Both the position numbers and the translations under genes were made by a program. This document shows, piece by piece, positions 1-6,854 of a stretch of DNA of 13,249 bases. Each line of letters opens with the position of its first letter. The first letter of the stretch is position 1. Source of the stretch: Actinomycetota bacterium. GTDB taxonomy: Bacteria > Actinomycetota > Humimicrobiia > Humimicrobiales > Humimicrobiaceae. Under the pieces are notes generated by a model. The model did no database searches. It was not told the origin of the DNA and saw only the letters and a program-made list of their open reading frames with translations. Where the stretch lies: positions 1 to 13,249 of the forward strand of contig JAGYOJ010000018.1 in assembly GCA_018399435.1 (NCBI GenBank), in the 5' to 3' direction.

Positions 1-2
1 CC

Positions 3-152
3 CTTGCAGGTGCAATAAGCATGCTATTTTCAAAGGATTTAAGGGAAGATGCTGAATGGTTAAAAGAATTTGTAGAGCATAAAAAGCCTAATGAGGTAGA
101 GGGAGATAATTTTCAATATGAAGTAGCGGATAATATGTATTTTAATAAATAG
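3..152 (+). CDS. 3' end of an unidentified gene (C-terminal 49 residues)
   Basis: An open frame enters from the left edge and ends at a TAG at 150-152. The other two plus frames hit stops within the first 60 bases. The tail reads LAGAISMLFSKDLRE, followed by a charged helix (DAEWLKEFVEHKKP) and a polar end (ADNMYFNK). A hydrophobic stretch followed by an LFS-KD-lysine/proline helix loosely resembles the C-terminal helix of crotonase-fold enoyl-CoA hydratases. This is only an impression from about 35 residues, so I assign no function. The gene ends about 150 bases before the riboswitch and belongs to a separate transcription unit, inferred from the long AT-rich gap and the riboswitch leader that follows. 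Confidence 0.55.
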   Translation, partial: LAGAISMLFSKDLREDAEWLKEFVEHKKPNEVEGDNFQYEVADNMYFNK

Positions 153-284
153 TAATTTGTAATTATAAAGCTTTTAGGCTAATTATTATTTTCGTTTTTG
201 TTAATTGGACTAGCTTTTGTGATAGATTTGAAAATCGATATATAACTTTATTTAGAACTATGCTATATTATCTATAGTTTATTT

Positions 285-290
285 TATAAT
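285..290 (+). promoter_or_regulatory. Candidate -10 box for the B12 operon
   Basis: A perfect TATAAT lies at 285-290 and would start transcription near 297, just before the first riboswitch helix at 301. No convincing -35 hexamer sits 16-18 bases upstream. A rival is the extended -10 TGCTATATT at 261-269, which also lacks a clear -35. The whole stretch 153-300 is so A/T-rich that such boxes arise by chance. Apart from these boxes I see nothing recognisable in 153-300. Confidence 0.35.
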
Positions 291-300
291 TTAATTTTTC

Positions 301-435
301 TGCTTTTCAAGGGAATCCAGTGAAAATCTGGAACGGTCCCGCCACTGTGATTGGGTGAGTACTCTTTATAAAGCCACTGGTTATTACCGGGAAGGCAAAG
401 GGTAATGTCCTAAAAGTCAGGAGACCTGTTAAGCA
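301..435 (+). promoter_or_regulatory. Cobalamin (B12) riboswitch aptamer
   Basis: The conserved blocks of the cobalamin aptamer occur in order. The closing helix P1 is TGCTT 301-305 paired with AAGCA 431-435. A hairpin is formed by TCCAG 316-320 with CTGGA 328-332, enclosed by GGG 311-313 with CCC 338-340. GCCACTG follows at 341-347, AGCCACTGG at 372-380, CCGGGAAGG at 387-395, and the B12 box AAGTCAGGAGACCTG at 414-428. Adenosylcobalamin or another cobalamin binds this RNA and usually lowers expression of the downstream genes. The next gene is a BtuC-type permease, the expected target. The expression platform is the terminator at 492-516. Confidence 0.95.
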
Positions 436-463
436 AAACAAATATTACATAACTTCGGTTGAA

Positions 464-516
464 AGGGAGTAATTTTTTATTTTAAGAATCGAAACTCCCT
501 AGCAGGGGGTTTTTTT
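464..516 (+). terminator. Riboswitch expression platform: intrinsic terminator with competing antiterminator
   Basis: The terminator stem pairs AAACTCCCT (492-500) with AGGGGGTTT (504-512), containing one G-U pair, around an AGC loop. It is followed by a run of T reaching 516. Upstream, AGGGAGT at 464-470 is exactly complementary to ACTCCCT at 494-500, the left arm of that stem, so the two helices exclude each other. By analogy with known B12 leaders, the antiterminator would form without ligand and the terminator with ligand. The seven-base complementarity is visible; the switching direction is inferred. The first gene begins 60 bases beyond the T run. Confidence 0.88.
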
Positions 517-576
517 AATTATAAGGAAAATTTATTAATTGAAAAGATTATCAAATATGATATTTTAGGTGGGTTT

Positions 577-1620
577 ATGCAGGATATAAAAAGGACCATA
601 AAATATTTGCTCATACTTATTTTAGTTCTGTTTTTCTTGATAATTTTTGCATCTTCTATAGGGTCAGCAGACCTCAGTTTTAAAGATACAGCAAAAATAT
701 TTGGAAGCTATATTCCAGGGATAAATAATTTTATAAATATTGATAATATACAGCCTCAATATTTTGATATTATTACAAGAATAAGGCTTCCAAGGATTTT
801 TATTTCTATTTTGGTTGGAATTGCCCTTGCCAGTTCTGGCGTTATTTTCCAAGGGATATTCAGGAACCCGATGGCCGACCCTTATATTATTGGAGTTTCT
901 GCTGGCGCGTCATTTGGCGCTACTATAGGAATGCTTGTAGTGACTGGCATTAGGATATTAAATATTTCTTCTGTAAGCCTATTTGCATTTATAGGGGCAG
1001 TATCTACGACATTTCTTGTATATAATATATCAAGGGTAAGGAATAAAGTATCAGTTTTAACATTGCTTCTGTCAGGCGTAGCATTAAGCGCGCTTCTAAG
1101 TTCTGTTAATTCTTTTATATTAATGTTTGAAGCCCATGATCTTGCAAAAGTAATATTTTGGCTAATGGGGGGCCTGACCTCTGCTAGCTGGCAGCAATTT
1201 TTTATAATATGCCCTGTTATTATAATATTTTTAATAATATCTTCGTTTTTCTTAAATGATTTAAATATAATATCTCTGGGGGATGAAAGAGCTACCCAGC
1301 TTGGGGTAAATACTGAAAATGTTAAAAGGTTATTGTTAATCCTTGCTTCCTTAATTGCTGCTGCAGCAGTTTCAGTAAGTGGAATTATTGGTTTTGTTGG
1401 GCTGATAACTCCCCATATATTAAGGCTTATAGTAGGGCCCGACCATAAAATCTTATATCCAACTTCTGCGGTGGCAGGCGGAATTGTCCTTTTGTTCTCT
1501 GACACTATTGCAAGAACCATTCTTTCACCAAGGGAAATTCCAGTTGGGATAATAACATCAATAATTGGAGTTCCATTCTTTCTGTATTTGTTAATTAGAT
1601 CAAAAAAGAGGATTTTTTAG
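577..1620 (+). CDS. btuC: Corrinoid (vitamin B12) ABC transporter permease, FecCD/BtuC family
   Basis: This integral membrane subunit forms, as a dimer, the channel of a type II ABC importer for corrinoids. The 347 residues are almost wholly hydrophobic, with segments compatible with the ten helices of BtuC. Family landmarks are LPRIFISILVGIALASSG (about 70-87), the RNPMADPYIIGVSAGA loop (about 96-111), GDERATQLGV (about 236-245), which contacts the ATPase, and GFVGLITPHILR (about 271-282). The start at ATG 577 follows AGGTGGG (567-573). Siderophore permeases share this fold; the cobalamin substrate is assigned from the riboswitch upstream and the cobQ and cobO genes downstream. No periplasmic or lipoprotein binding protein (BtuF) lies in the window. 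The stop codon directly abuts the next start. Confidence 0.9.
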   Translation: MQDIKRTIKYLLILILVLFFLIIFASSIGSADLSFKDTAKIFGSYIPGINNFINIDNIQPQYFDIITRIRLPRIFISILVGIALASSGVIFQGIFRNPMADPYIIGVSAGASFGATIGMLVVTGIRILNISSVSLFAFIGAVSTTFLVYNISRVRNKVSVLTLLLSGVALSALLSSVNSFILMFEAHDLAKVIFWLMGGLTSASWQQFFIICPVIIIFLIISSFFLNDLNIISLGDERATQLGVNTENVKRLLLILASLIAAAAVSVSGIIGFVGLITPHILRLIVGPDHKILYPTSAVAGGIVLLFSDTIARTILSPREIPVGIITSIIGVPFFLYLLIRSKKRIF

Positions 1621-2889
1621 GTGGATATATTAAAGGTTAAAAATATAAATTTTTCCTATGATGGCATAAAAGTATTAAAAGATGTTAGCTTTGATGTAGA
1701 AAAGGGAAATTTTATTTCAATACTGGGGCCAAATGGCTCAGGCAAAAGCACACTCATAAATATAATGAGCAAAGTATTAAAAAAGTTTAATGGAGATATA
1801 GTAATTGATGGTAAAAATTTAGCTAAGTTAAAACCAAGGGAAGTTGCAAAGCTAGTTGCGGTAGTTCCCCAGTCTACTAATCCAGGGTTTGATTTTTCTG
1901 TAAAGGAATTAGTTTCAATGGGCCGGTACCCTTATTCTAAAAGGTTTGGGACCTTTAGCGGCAAGGATAATAAATTTATTGATAATATAATGATAAGAAC
2001 CAGGATAAAGGGTTTTGCTGAAAAAAAATATAATGAATTATCAGGGGGAGAAAAACAGAGGGTAATAATTGCGCAGGCTCTTGTGCAAGACACCCCAATA
2101 ATTTTATTAGATGAGCCTACGGCTCATTTGGATATTAGTTTTCAAATTGAACTTCTGGAATTTTTTAATCAATTGAATGTTGTATATGGAAAGACTATAA
2201 TAGGAATTTTTCATGATATTAACCTTGCCATACAATACAGCAAAAAAGTTTTGTTCTTAAAGGATGGCAAAGTTTTTAAATATGGCAAGACTAGCGAGGT
2301 AGTCAATGAAGAAAATATAGAGAGGGTTTTTTCAAGTGAGGTTTATGTTGGCAGAAATCCATTTACAGGAAAAATATATATAAATCCTACATTTAATACA
2401 AGCCCCGGGCATGAAGAAAAAACCAGGGATTTAAGAATTCATGTAATTGGAGGCGGCGGCGCTGCATCCCCTATTATCAATAAATTATATAATAAGGGCT
2501 ATATCGTCTCTTGCGGGGTTGTTAATAATTTAGATACTGATTTATCCACTTGCGAAACTTTGGGAATCCCTTATGTTAGTGAAGCGCCCTTTTCGCCTAT
2601 TAGCATTTATGCACAAAATAAAAATCTAGAATTCATAAATTCAAGCGATATGGTAATACTTCCTCCAATAGAGTTTGGAAATGGTAATTTTTCTAATTTA
2701 GTGTCTATAAAAGAAGCTTTAGAAAAAGGGAAAAAAGTAATAGTTATAGATAGTGAAAATATTAAAAAAAGGGACCATACGGATGGGAAAGCTGTAAATC
2801 TTTATAATAAAATAATTAGCAAAGGGGCAAAAATACTAAAATCCGGGGAAAATATTATGCAAGTTTTGGAGGCGGCCCATGGCAAGTAA
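1621..2889 (+). CDS. btuD: Corrinoid ABC transporter ATPase (BtuD-like) with extra C-terminal Rossmann-like domain
   Basis: This cytoplasmic nucleotide-binding subunit would power BtuC. Residues 1-255 form a complete ABC ATPase: Walker A GPNGSGKST (36-44), Q-loop glutamine Q83, signature LSGGEKQR (140-147), Walker B ILLDEP (161-166) and switch histidine H198. At 422 residues it is about 150 longer than an ordinary BtuD/FepC protein. Residues 271-422 form an added domain that begins with a strand and a glycine-rich loop, IHVIGGGGAAS (273-283). It continues with NNLDTD (302-307), APFSPIS (322-328) and repeated strand-helix segments, suggesting a Rossmann-like fold. I believe similar tails occur in some archaeal and anaerobe BtuD-like ATPases, but I know of no defined function. 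The start is GTG at 1621, directly after the btuC stop, with AGAGGA at 1607-1612 as ribosome binding site. The 3' end overlaps cobQ by 11 bases. Confidence 0.88.
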   Translation: MDILKVKNINFSYDGIKVLKDVSFDVEKGNFISILGPNGSGKSTLINIMSKVLKKFNGDIVIDGKNLAKLKPREVAKLVAVVPQSTNPGFDFSVKELVSMGRYPYSKRFGTFSGKDNKFIDNIMIRTRIKGFAEKKYNELSGGEKQRVIIAQALVQDTPIILLDEPTAHLDISFQIELLEFFNQLNVVYGKTIIGIFHDINLAIQYSKKVLFLKDGKVFKYGKTSEVVNEENIERVFSSEVYVGRNPFTGKIYINPTFNTSPGHEEKTRDLRIHVIGGGGAASPIINKLYNKGYIVSCGVVNNLDTDLSTCETLGIPYVSEAPFSPISIYAQNKNLEFINSSDMVILPPIEFGNGNFSNLVSIKEALEKGKKVIVIDSENIKKRDHTDGKAVNLYNKIISKGAKILKSGENIMQVLEAAHGK

Positions 2890-4444
2890 AAGCATAATGG
2901 TCCAGGGTACAGGATCGCATGTAGGAAAGAGTATAGCGGTAGCGGCAATTTGCAGGATTTTAAAGCAGGACGGGTATAGCGTTTGCCCTTTTAAAGCCCA
3001 AAATATGGCTTTAAATTCATTTGTTACTGCAGATGGAAAAGAAATGGGGAGGGCCCAGGTTATGCAGGCAGAAGCATCTGGCCTTTCTCCAGAAGTATTT
3101 ATGAACCCTATCCTTATAAAACCTGTAGAGGATACCAGGGCTCAGATAATATTTATGGGGGAAGTTGTAAAAAATATGACTGCTGCCGAGTATGATAAAA
3201 AGAAATCTAATTTTTTAAAGAAAATTGGAGAAATTATTACCAGTTTAAAGAAAAGGTTTGATTATGTAGTTATTGAAGGTGCTGGAAGCCCTGCAGAAAT
3301 TAACCTCTTGGAAAATGATATTGTTAATATGAGTGTTGCAGAAATTTCAAATTCCCCGGTGATACTTTTAGGGGATATAGATAAAGGCGGCATTTTTGCA
3401 AGCTTTTATGGAACAGTAAAAATACTTCCAAAAAAATACCAAAAATTAATAAAGGCCTTAATGATAAATAAATTTAGGGGCGATATTAATTTGCTTAAGC
3501 CGGGTATTGATTGGATAGAAAATAAATTGGGCATCCCGGTGCTGGGGACAATACCTTATTATAATAATATAATAATAGATGAAGAAGATTCAGTTAATAT
3601 TGAGAGGGAGTCTAAAAAGAGAAAAAATTTTGCTGATAATAAATTAAATATTGCTGTGCTGTACCTTCCCCATATTTCTAATTTTACAGATTTTAACTGC
3701 CTGGAAATTGAAGAAGATATAAATTTATTATATATAAAAGCCCTAAACGATTTAATAAATTTCAGGCCAGACTTAATTATAATACCAGGAAGCAAGAACA
3801 CTATAAGCGATCTTCTATACCTGGAGAAATCAGGCTTTATAAAAACCATAAAGAATATGTATAAAAGCGGCGTTTCTGTAATAGGGATATGCGGCGGGTA
3901 TCAGATGCTTGGAGAAAAAATTATAGATGAACATGGGAGGGAATCTGATATTAGGGAAGCAAATGGCCTGGGGTTTTTTGATATGGAGACAAATTTTTTA
4001 GAGAAAAAAAATACCTCACAAGTTAAATTTGGCTATACTGGCGGGGCTATAAAAGTTTTAGGCAGTAATCCTAAAGGCCAAAATAGTTTTACAGGCTATG
4101 AAATACATATGGGCATTTCTAAAGTAAAAGATTTTAAAGCAAGAAAATTATTTAAAATAAATAGAAGAAAAAGCAAAAATGTGGATGAAAATGATGGATA
4201 TATTTTTATAGACAAAAAATTAAAAAACCTGGTAATGGGGACATATATCCATGGCATATTTGATAATTGCCAAATAAGAAAAGAAATTTTAGAAAAAATT
4301 GCCAAATTAAATGATCTAAAAATTAATATTGACTCTAATTTAGGCTCATATCATTCTTTTAAACAAAAACAGTATGACAGGTTGGCCGATGTTTTTAGGC
4401 AGAATATGGATATGCCCTTATTATATAATATTTTGAATAAATAG
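2879..4444 (+). CDS. cobQ: Cobyric acid synthase (adenosylcobyrinic a,c-diamide amidotransferase)
   Basis: It catalyses ATP- and glutamine-dependent amidation of four carboxylates on adenosylcobyrinic acid a,c-diamide, giving adenosylcobyric acid. The N-terminal synthetase domain opens with a P-loop variant, GTGSHVGKS (10-18), followed by the CobQ hallmark PFKAQNMALNS (37-47) and RAQVMQAEASG (58-68). IEGAGSPAEINL (132-143) and GDIDKGGIFAS (165-175) are further family motifs. The C-terminal glutamine amidotransferase domain carries the nucleophile C338 in GICGGYQMLG (336-345), GYEIHMG (406-412) and H458 in GTYIHG (454-459). Length (521) is normal and all key residues are present. Start ATG 2879 has GGAGG at 2868-2872 inside the end of btuD, indicating translational coupling. 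In anaerobic-pathway nomenclature the same enzyme is CbiP. Confidence 0.96.
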   Translation: MASKSIMVQGTGSHVGKSIAVAAICRILKQDGYSVCPFKAQNMALNSFVTADGKEMGRAQVMQAEASGLSPEVFMNPILIKPVEDTRAQIIFMGEVVKNMTAAEYDKKKSNFLKKIGEIITSLKKRFDYVVIEGAGSPAEINLLENDIVNMSVAEISNSPVILLGDIDKGGIFASFYGTVKILPKKYQKLIKALMINKFRGDINLLKPGIDWIENKLGIPVLGTIPYYNNIIIDEEDSVNIERESKKRKNFADNKLNIAVLYLPHISNFTDFNCLEIEEDINLLYIKALNDLINFRPDLIIIPGSKNTISDLLYLEKSGFIKTIKNMYKSGVSVIGICGGYQMLGEKIIDEHGRESDIREANGLGFFDMETNFLEKKNTSQVKFGYTGGAIKVLGSNPKGQNSFTGYEIHMGISKVKDFKARKLFKINRRKSKNVDENDGYIFIDKKLKNLVMGTYIHGIFDNCQIRKEILEKIAKLNDLKINIDSNLGSYHSFKQKQYDRLADVFRQNMDMPLLYNILNK

Positions 4445-4479
4445 TTTAAATAAAGTGTTTTTTTTATTAAAATCAATGT

Positions 4480-5019
4480 ATGGCTCAAGTAAAAAAGGGT
4501 TTAATATTAATAAATACAGGAAATGGCAAGGGCAAAACAACCGCAGCATTAGGCCTTGCACTTAGGGCTGCAGGCCATGGATTAAAGGTGCTAATTCTCC
4601 AATTTATTAAAGGTCCCTGGAAATCAGGCGAGCTTATTTCTATTAAAAAAATCTCACAAATAGAAATTAAAAGCCTTGGTGCGGGATTCATTAATTTTAA
4701 AGATGGCAAGCCAGCCCCGGATAATCTACAAATAAAAAATAGCAAAGATTCTTTCAACTATGCTAAAGAAATTGTAGCAAAAGGTGCACATGACATTATA
4801 ATATTAGATGAGATATTAAATTTAGTCAGTTACAAATTATTGGATTTAGGGGATTTATTAGATTTATTAAAAAATAAGCCTGAAAAGCTTACAATAGTTT
4901 TAACGGGCAATAAGGCCCATAAAAAATTAATTGAAATTGCAGATACTGTTACAGAAATGAAGGCAGTAAAGCATGCATATAATAAAGGAATAAAAGCAAT
5001 AAAAGGGATAGAATACTAA
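4480..5019 (+). CDS. cobO: Cob(I)yrinic acid a,c-diamide / corrinoid adenosyltransferase
   Basis: This ATP:corrinoid adenosyltransferase of the BtuR/CobO/CobP P-loop family transfers the 5'-deoxyadenosyl group of ATP to the cobalt of reduced corrinoids. It supplies the adenosylated substrate that CobQ uses. The P-loop GNGKGKTT is at 14-21, QFIKGPWKSGE at 41-51 and the Walker B-like ILDE at 108-111. The family C-terminal blocks LTGNKAH (141-147) and TEMKAVKHAYNKGIKAIKGIEY (158-179) match the usual VTEM-KH-GI-A-GI(E/D)(F/Y) pattern. Length 179 is typical. The start at ATG 4480 aligns with the family N-terminus. No Shine-Dalgarno site is visible in the short T-rich gap after cobQ; the out-of-frame ATG at 4476 is not used. 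Also named btuR or cobA. Confidence 0.94.
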   Translation: MAQVKKGLILINTGNGKGKTTAALGLALRAAGHGLKVLILQFIKGPWKSGELISIKKISQIEIKSLGAGFINFKDGKPAPDNLQIKNSKDSFNYAKEIVAKGAHDIIILDEILNLVSYKLLDLGDLLDLLKNKPEKLTIVLTGNKAHKKLIEIADTVTEMKAVKHAYNKGIKAIKGIEY

Positions 5020-5038
5020 TAGAAAGGAAGACGTAAAT

Positions 5039-5230
5039 ATGGAATGCAGTAAACAAGAAAATTTGAATATTTGCAATTGCACTTATGAACCTTGCTCTAG
5101 AAAAGGCATATGCTGTGAGTGCATAGCATATCATAGAAAAGCGGGGGAACTTCCAGCCTGTTATTTTGATGAAAAAGCTGAAAAAACCTATGATAGGTCT
5201 ATCGAAAATTTTATAAGATTAAATAGTTAA
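5039..5230 (+). CDS. Small cysteine-rich protein, DUF6485-like
   Basis: The 63-residue protein carries eight cysteines, at 3, 12, 14, 19, 25, 26, 28 and 41, plus H32, with the core pattern CNC-x4-C-x5-CCEC. The GICCECIAYHRKAGELPACYF segment (23-43) matches what I recall of DUF6485, a family of small proteins of unknown function. The cysteine spacing suggests a bound metal ion or an iron-sulfur cluster; this is inference. A good ribosome binding site, AAAGGAAG (5023-5030), stands 8 bases before ATG 5039, and the next gene begins two bases after its stop. It sits between the corrinoid genes and a Zn/Mn-type transporter, hinting at a metal-related role such as delivery or sensing. No signal peptide is visible, so it is probably cytoplasmic. 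Confidence 0.82.
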   Translation: MECSKQENLNICNCTYEPCSRKGICCECIAYHRKAGELPACYFDEKAEKTYDRSIENFIRLNS

Positions 5231-5232
5231 CC

Positions 5233-6036
5233 ATGGCTTTAGAAAAAGCTTTAGAAATAAAGAACTTATCTGTGAAAATAGGGAATAAAAAGATACTTCA
5301 GGATATAAATTTCTCAATTAAAGAAGGAGACTTTTTAATAATTATAGGCCCTAATGGTTCCGGCAAGACTACATTAATAAGATCAGTTTTAAATATAGTT
5401 CCCCATGCCGGGCAAGTTTTTATTTTTGGTAAATCAACAAAAAACATTTCTTCACTTAAAGGAATTGTCGGGTATGTCCCCCAAAAATTTGATTTTGACA
5501 GGACTTTCCCCATAACCGTATATGAGGCAATAGATATTGCCATAGGAAACAGGATTGGCGATTCTAAAAAGAGAAAGAAAAAAATATTATCAGTTTTAGA
5601 GCAAGTTGGCATGGACAGTTATTATAATTACCGTATTGGGTCACTGTCGGGAGGACAAATCCAAAGAGTACTAATAGCTAGGGCAATAGCCAATAACCCT
5701 AAAATTATTTTTTTTGATGAGCCTTTAGCAGGAGTTGATGTAAAAGGTGAAAAAACATTTTATGAATTAGTTAATAATTTAAAAAATACAGAAAATCTAA
5801 CTGTTGTTTTAGTTTCCCATGATGTAACTGTTGTCAATCTTTATGCAGATAAAATAGCTGCATTAAACAGGATACTTGTATCATTTGGCAAACCTGAAGA
5901 AGTTTTAACTAAAAGTAATTTTGAGGGCGCCTATGGCAAGGATTTTGGAATATTTAAACACCGCGATTGCTTAGAAAAACCCCAGGAAAAGTTAACTAAA
6001 GAGGATATAGAAAGATGCAAATTGTATGGAGAATAG
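5233..6036 (+). CDS. znuC: Metal ABC transporter ATPase, ZnuC/MntA-like
   Basis: This ATPase subunit of a manganese/zinc/iron-type ABC importer energises the permease encoded next to it. Walker A is GPNGSGKTT (39-47), the Q-loop YVPQ (81-84), the signature LSGGQIQR (138-145), Walker B IIFFDEP (158-164) and the switch histidine H196 in SHD. The run VPQKFDFDRTFPITVYEA (82-99) is characteristic of the Zn/Mn subfamily rather than of FecCD-type ATPases. Length 267 is normal. The tail after 240 (FKHRDCLEK and KEDIERCKLYG) adds a histidine and two cysteines that might contact metal. Start ATG 5233 lies two bases after the preceding stop without a clear ribosome binding site, suggesting coupled translation. 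Metal specificity cannot be told from sequence; the gene symbol marks the family. Confidence 0.88.
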   Translation: MALEKALEIKNLSVKIGNKKILQDINFSIKEGDFLIIIGPNGSGKTTLIRSVLNIVPHAGQVFIFGKSTKNISSLKGIVGYVPQKFDFDRTFPITVYEAIDIAIGNRIGDSKKRKKKILSVLEQVGMDSYYNYRIGSLSGGQIQRVLIARAIANNPKIIFFDEPLAGVDVKGEKTFYELVNNLKNTENLTVVLVSHDVTVVNLYADKIAALNRILVSFGKPEEVLTKSNFEGAYGKDFGIFKHRDCLEKPQEKLTKEDIERCKLYGE

Positions 6037-6037
6037 C

Positions 6038-6847
6038 ATGCTAGAGTTTATGCAATACCCTTTCATGCAGAGAGCTTTAATATCGGGGACAGTAATAGGG
6101 GTAATTTGTTCCTTTATTGGAGTTTTTGTTATTCTTAATAAGATGTCTTTTTTTGCAAATGCAGTAGCCCATTCTTCCTTGGCAGGCATAGCCATAGGCT
6201 TTTTTATGGGCTTAAATCCCATGGTAACTGCTGTAATTTTTGGGGTAATTGTAGGAATACTGGTAGCATTTTTAAAAAATAGGAGCGTTCTTTCAGTAGA
6301 TACTATAATTGGCATATTTTTGCCTTCTTCTATGGCTATAGGAATATTAGTTATATCGCTAATTGAAGGCTATAAGCCTGATTTGCTTAGCTATTTATTT
6401 GGCAATATACTTGCCGTGGACCGGCTTTATTTATACCTATCCTTGGGCCTGGGAGTGCTGGTATTAATACTTCTTGGAATTTTGTTTAGAAGATATATAT
6501 CAATTACTTTTGACAGAGAGCTTGCAAAAATCCAGGGCATAAATGTTGAGCTATATGATTACTTATTTATAATCTTATTATCAATTACAGTTATAATATC
6601 AACTAAAATTGTAGGCATTATATTGGTCAGTGCGCTTGTAGTAATTCCACCAGCCTCTTCTAAAAATATTAGTTCTAATTTTTTCCAGATGGTTGTTTTT
6701 TCTATAGTATTTGGCTTTATTAGCAGCACTGTTGGCTTGTTTTTATCCTATTACCTCAATTTAGCTTCCGGGGCTACTATTATAATGGTTAGCGTATTAA
6801 TATTTTTAATTACTTTTTTCCTTAAGCCAGTATTAAATAGAAAATAA
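6038..6847 (+). CDS. znuB: Metal ABC transporter permease, ZnuB/ABC-3 family
   Basis: This membrane channel of the Zn/Mn/Fe-type importer pairs with the ATPase just upstream. I choose ATG 6038 (269 residues): it begins MLEFMQYPFMQRALISG, the usual start of ABC-3 permeases, lies one base after the ATPase stop and has GGAGA at 6028-6032. An in-frame ATG at 6026 would add four residues but has no ribosome binding site. The protein is a run of hydrophobic helices. Family blocks include NKMSFFANAVAHSSLAGIA (about 34-52), DTIIGIFLPSSMAIGIL (about 89-105), the loop REL-A-QGI(N) before the later helices, and GIILVSALVVIPPASS (about 194-209). No ZnuA-type binding protein is present in the window, so it must be encoded elsewhere if the system works like known members. 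Confidence 0.88.
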   Translation: MLEFMQYPFMQRALISGTVIGVICSFIGVFVILNKMSFFANAVAHSSLAGIAIGFFMGLNPMVTAVIFGVIVGILVAFLKNRSVLSVDTIIGIFLPSSMAIGILVISLIEGYKPDLLSYLFGNILAVDRLYLYLSLGLGVLVLILLGILFRRYISITFDRELAKIQGINVELYDYLFIILLSITVIISTKIVGIILVSALVVIPPASSKNISSNFFQMVVFSIVFGFISSTVGLFLSYYLNLASGATIIMVSVLIFLITFFLKPVLNRK

Positions 6848-6854
6848 GATATTT

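Noticed and set aside
161..180. Possible terminator hairpin (AAAGCTTT and AGCTTTTAGGCT) after the first partial gene
   Set aside because: The stems are only three to four pairs and no proper T run follows.
882..1520. Long open frame of 212 codons on the minus strand inside btuC
   Set aside because: It lies entirely antisense to a permease with clear family motifs. Its translation shows no motif, and its codon pattern mirrors the sense gene. I treat it as a shadow frame.
3559..3849. Minus-strand open frame of 96 codons within cobQ
   Set aside because: It is antisense to a complete, motif-bearing cobQ. It has no ribosome binding site or recognisable product.
4445..4479. Run of eight T after cobQ as an intrinsic terminator
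   Set aside because: No GC-containing hairpin precedes it. The only upstream complementarity is short and A/T-only, so read-through into cobO is more likely.
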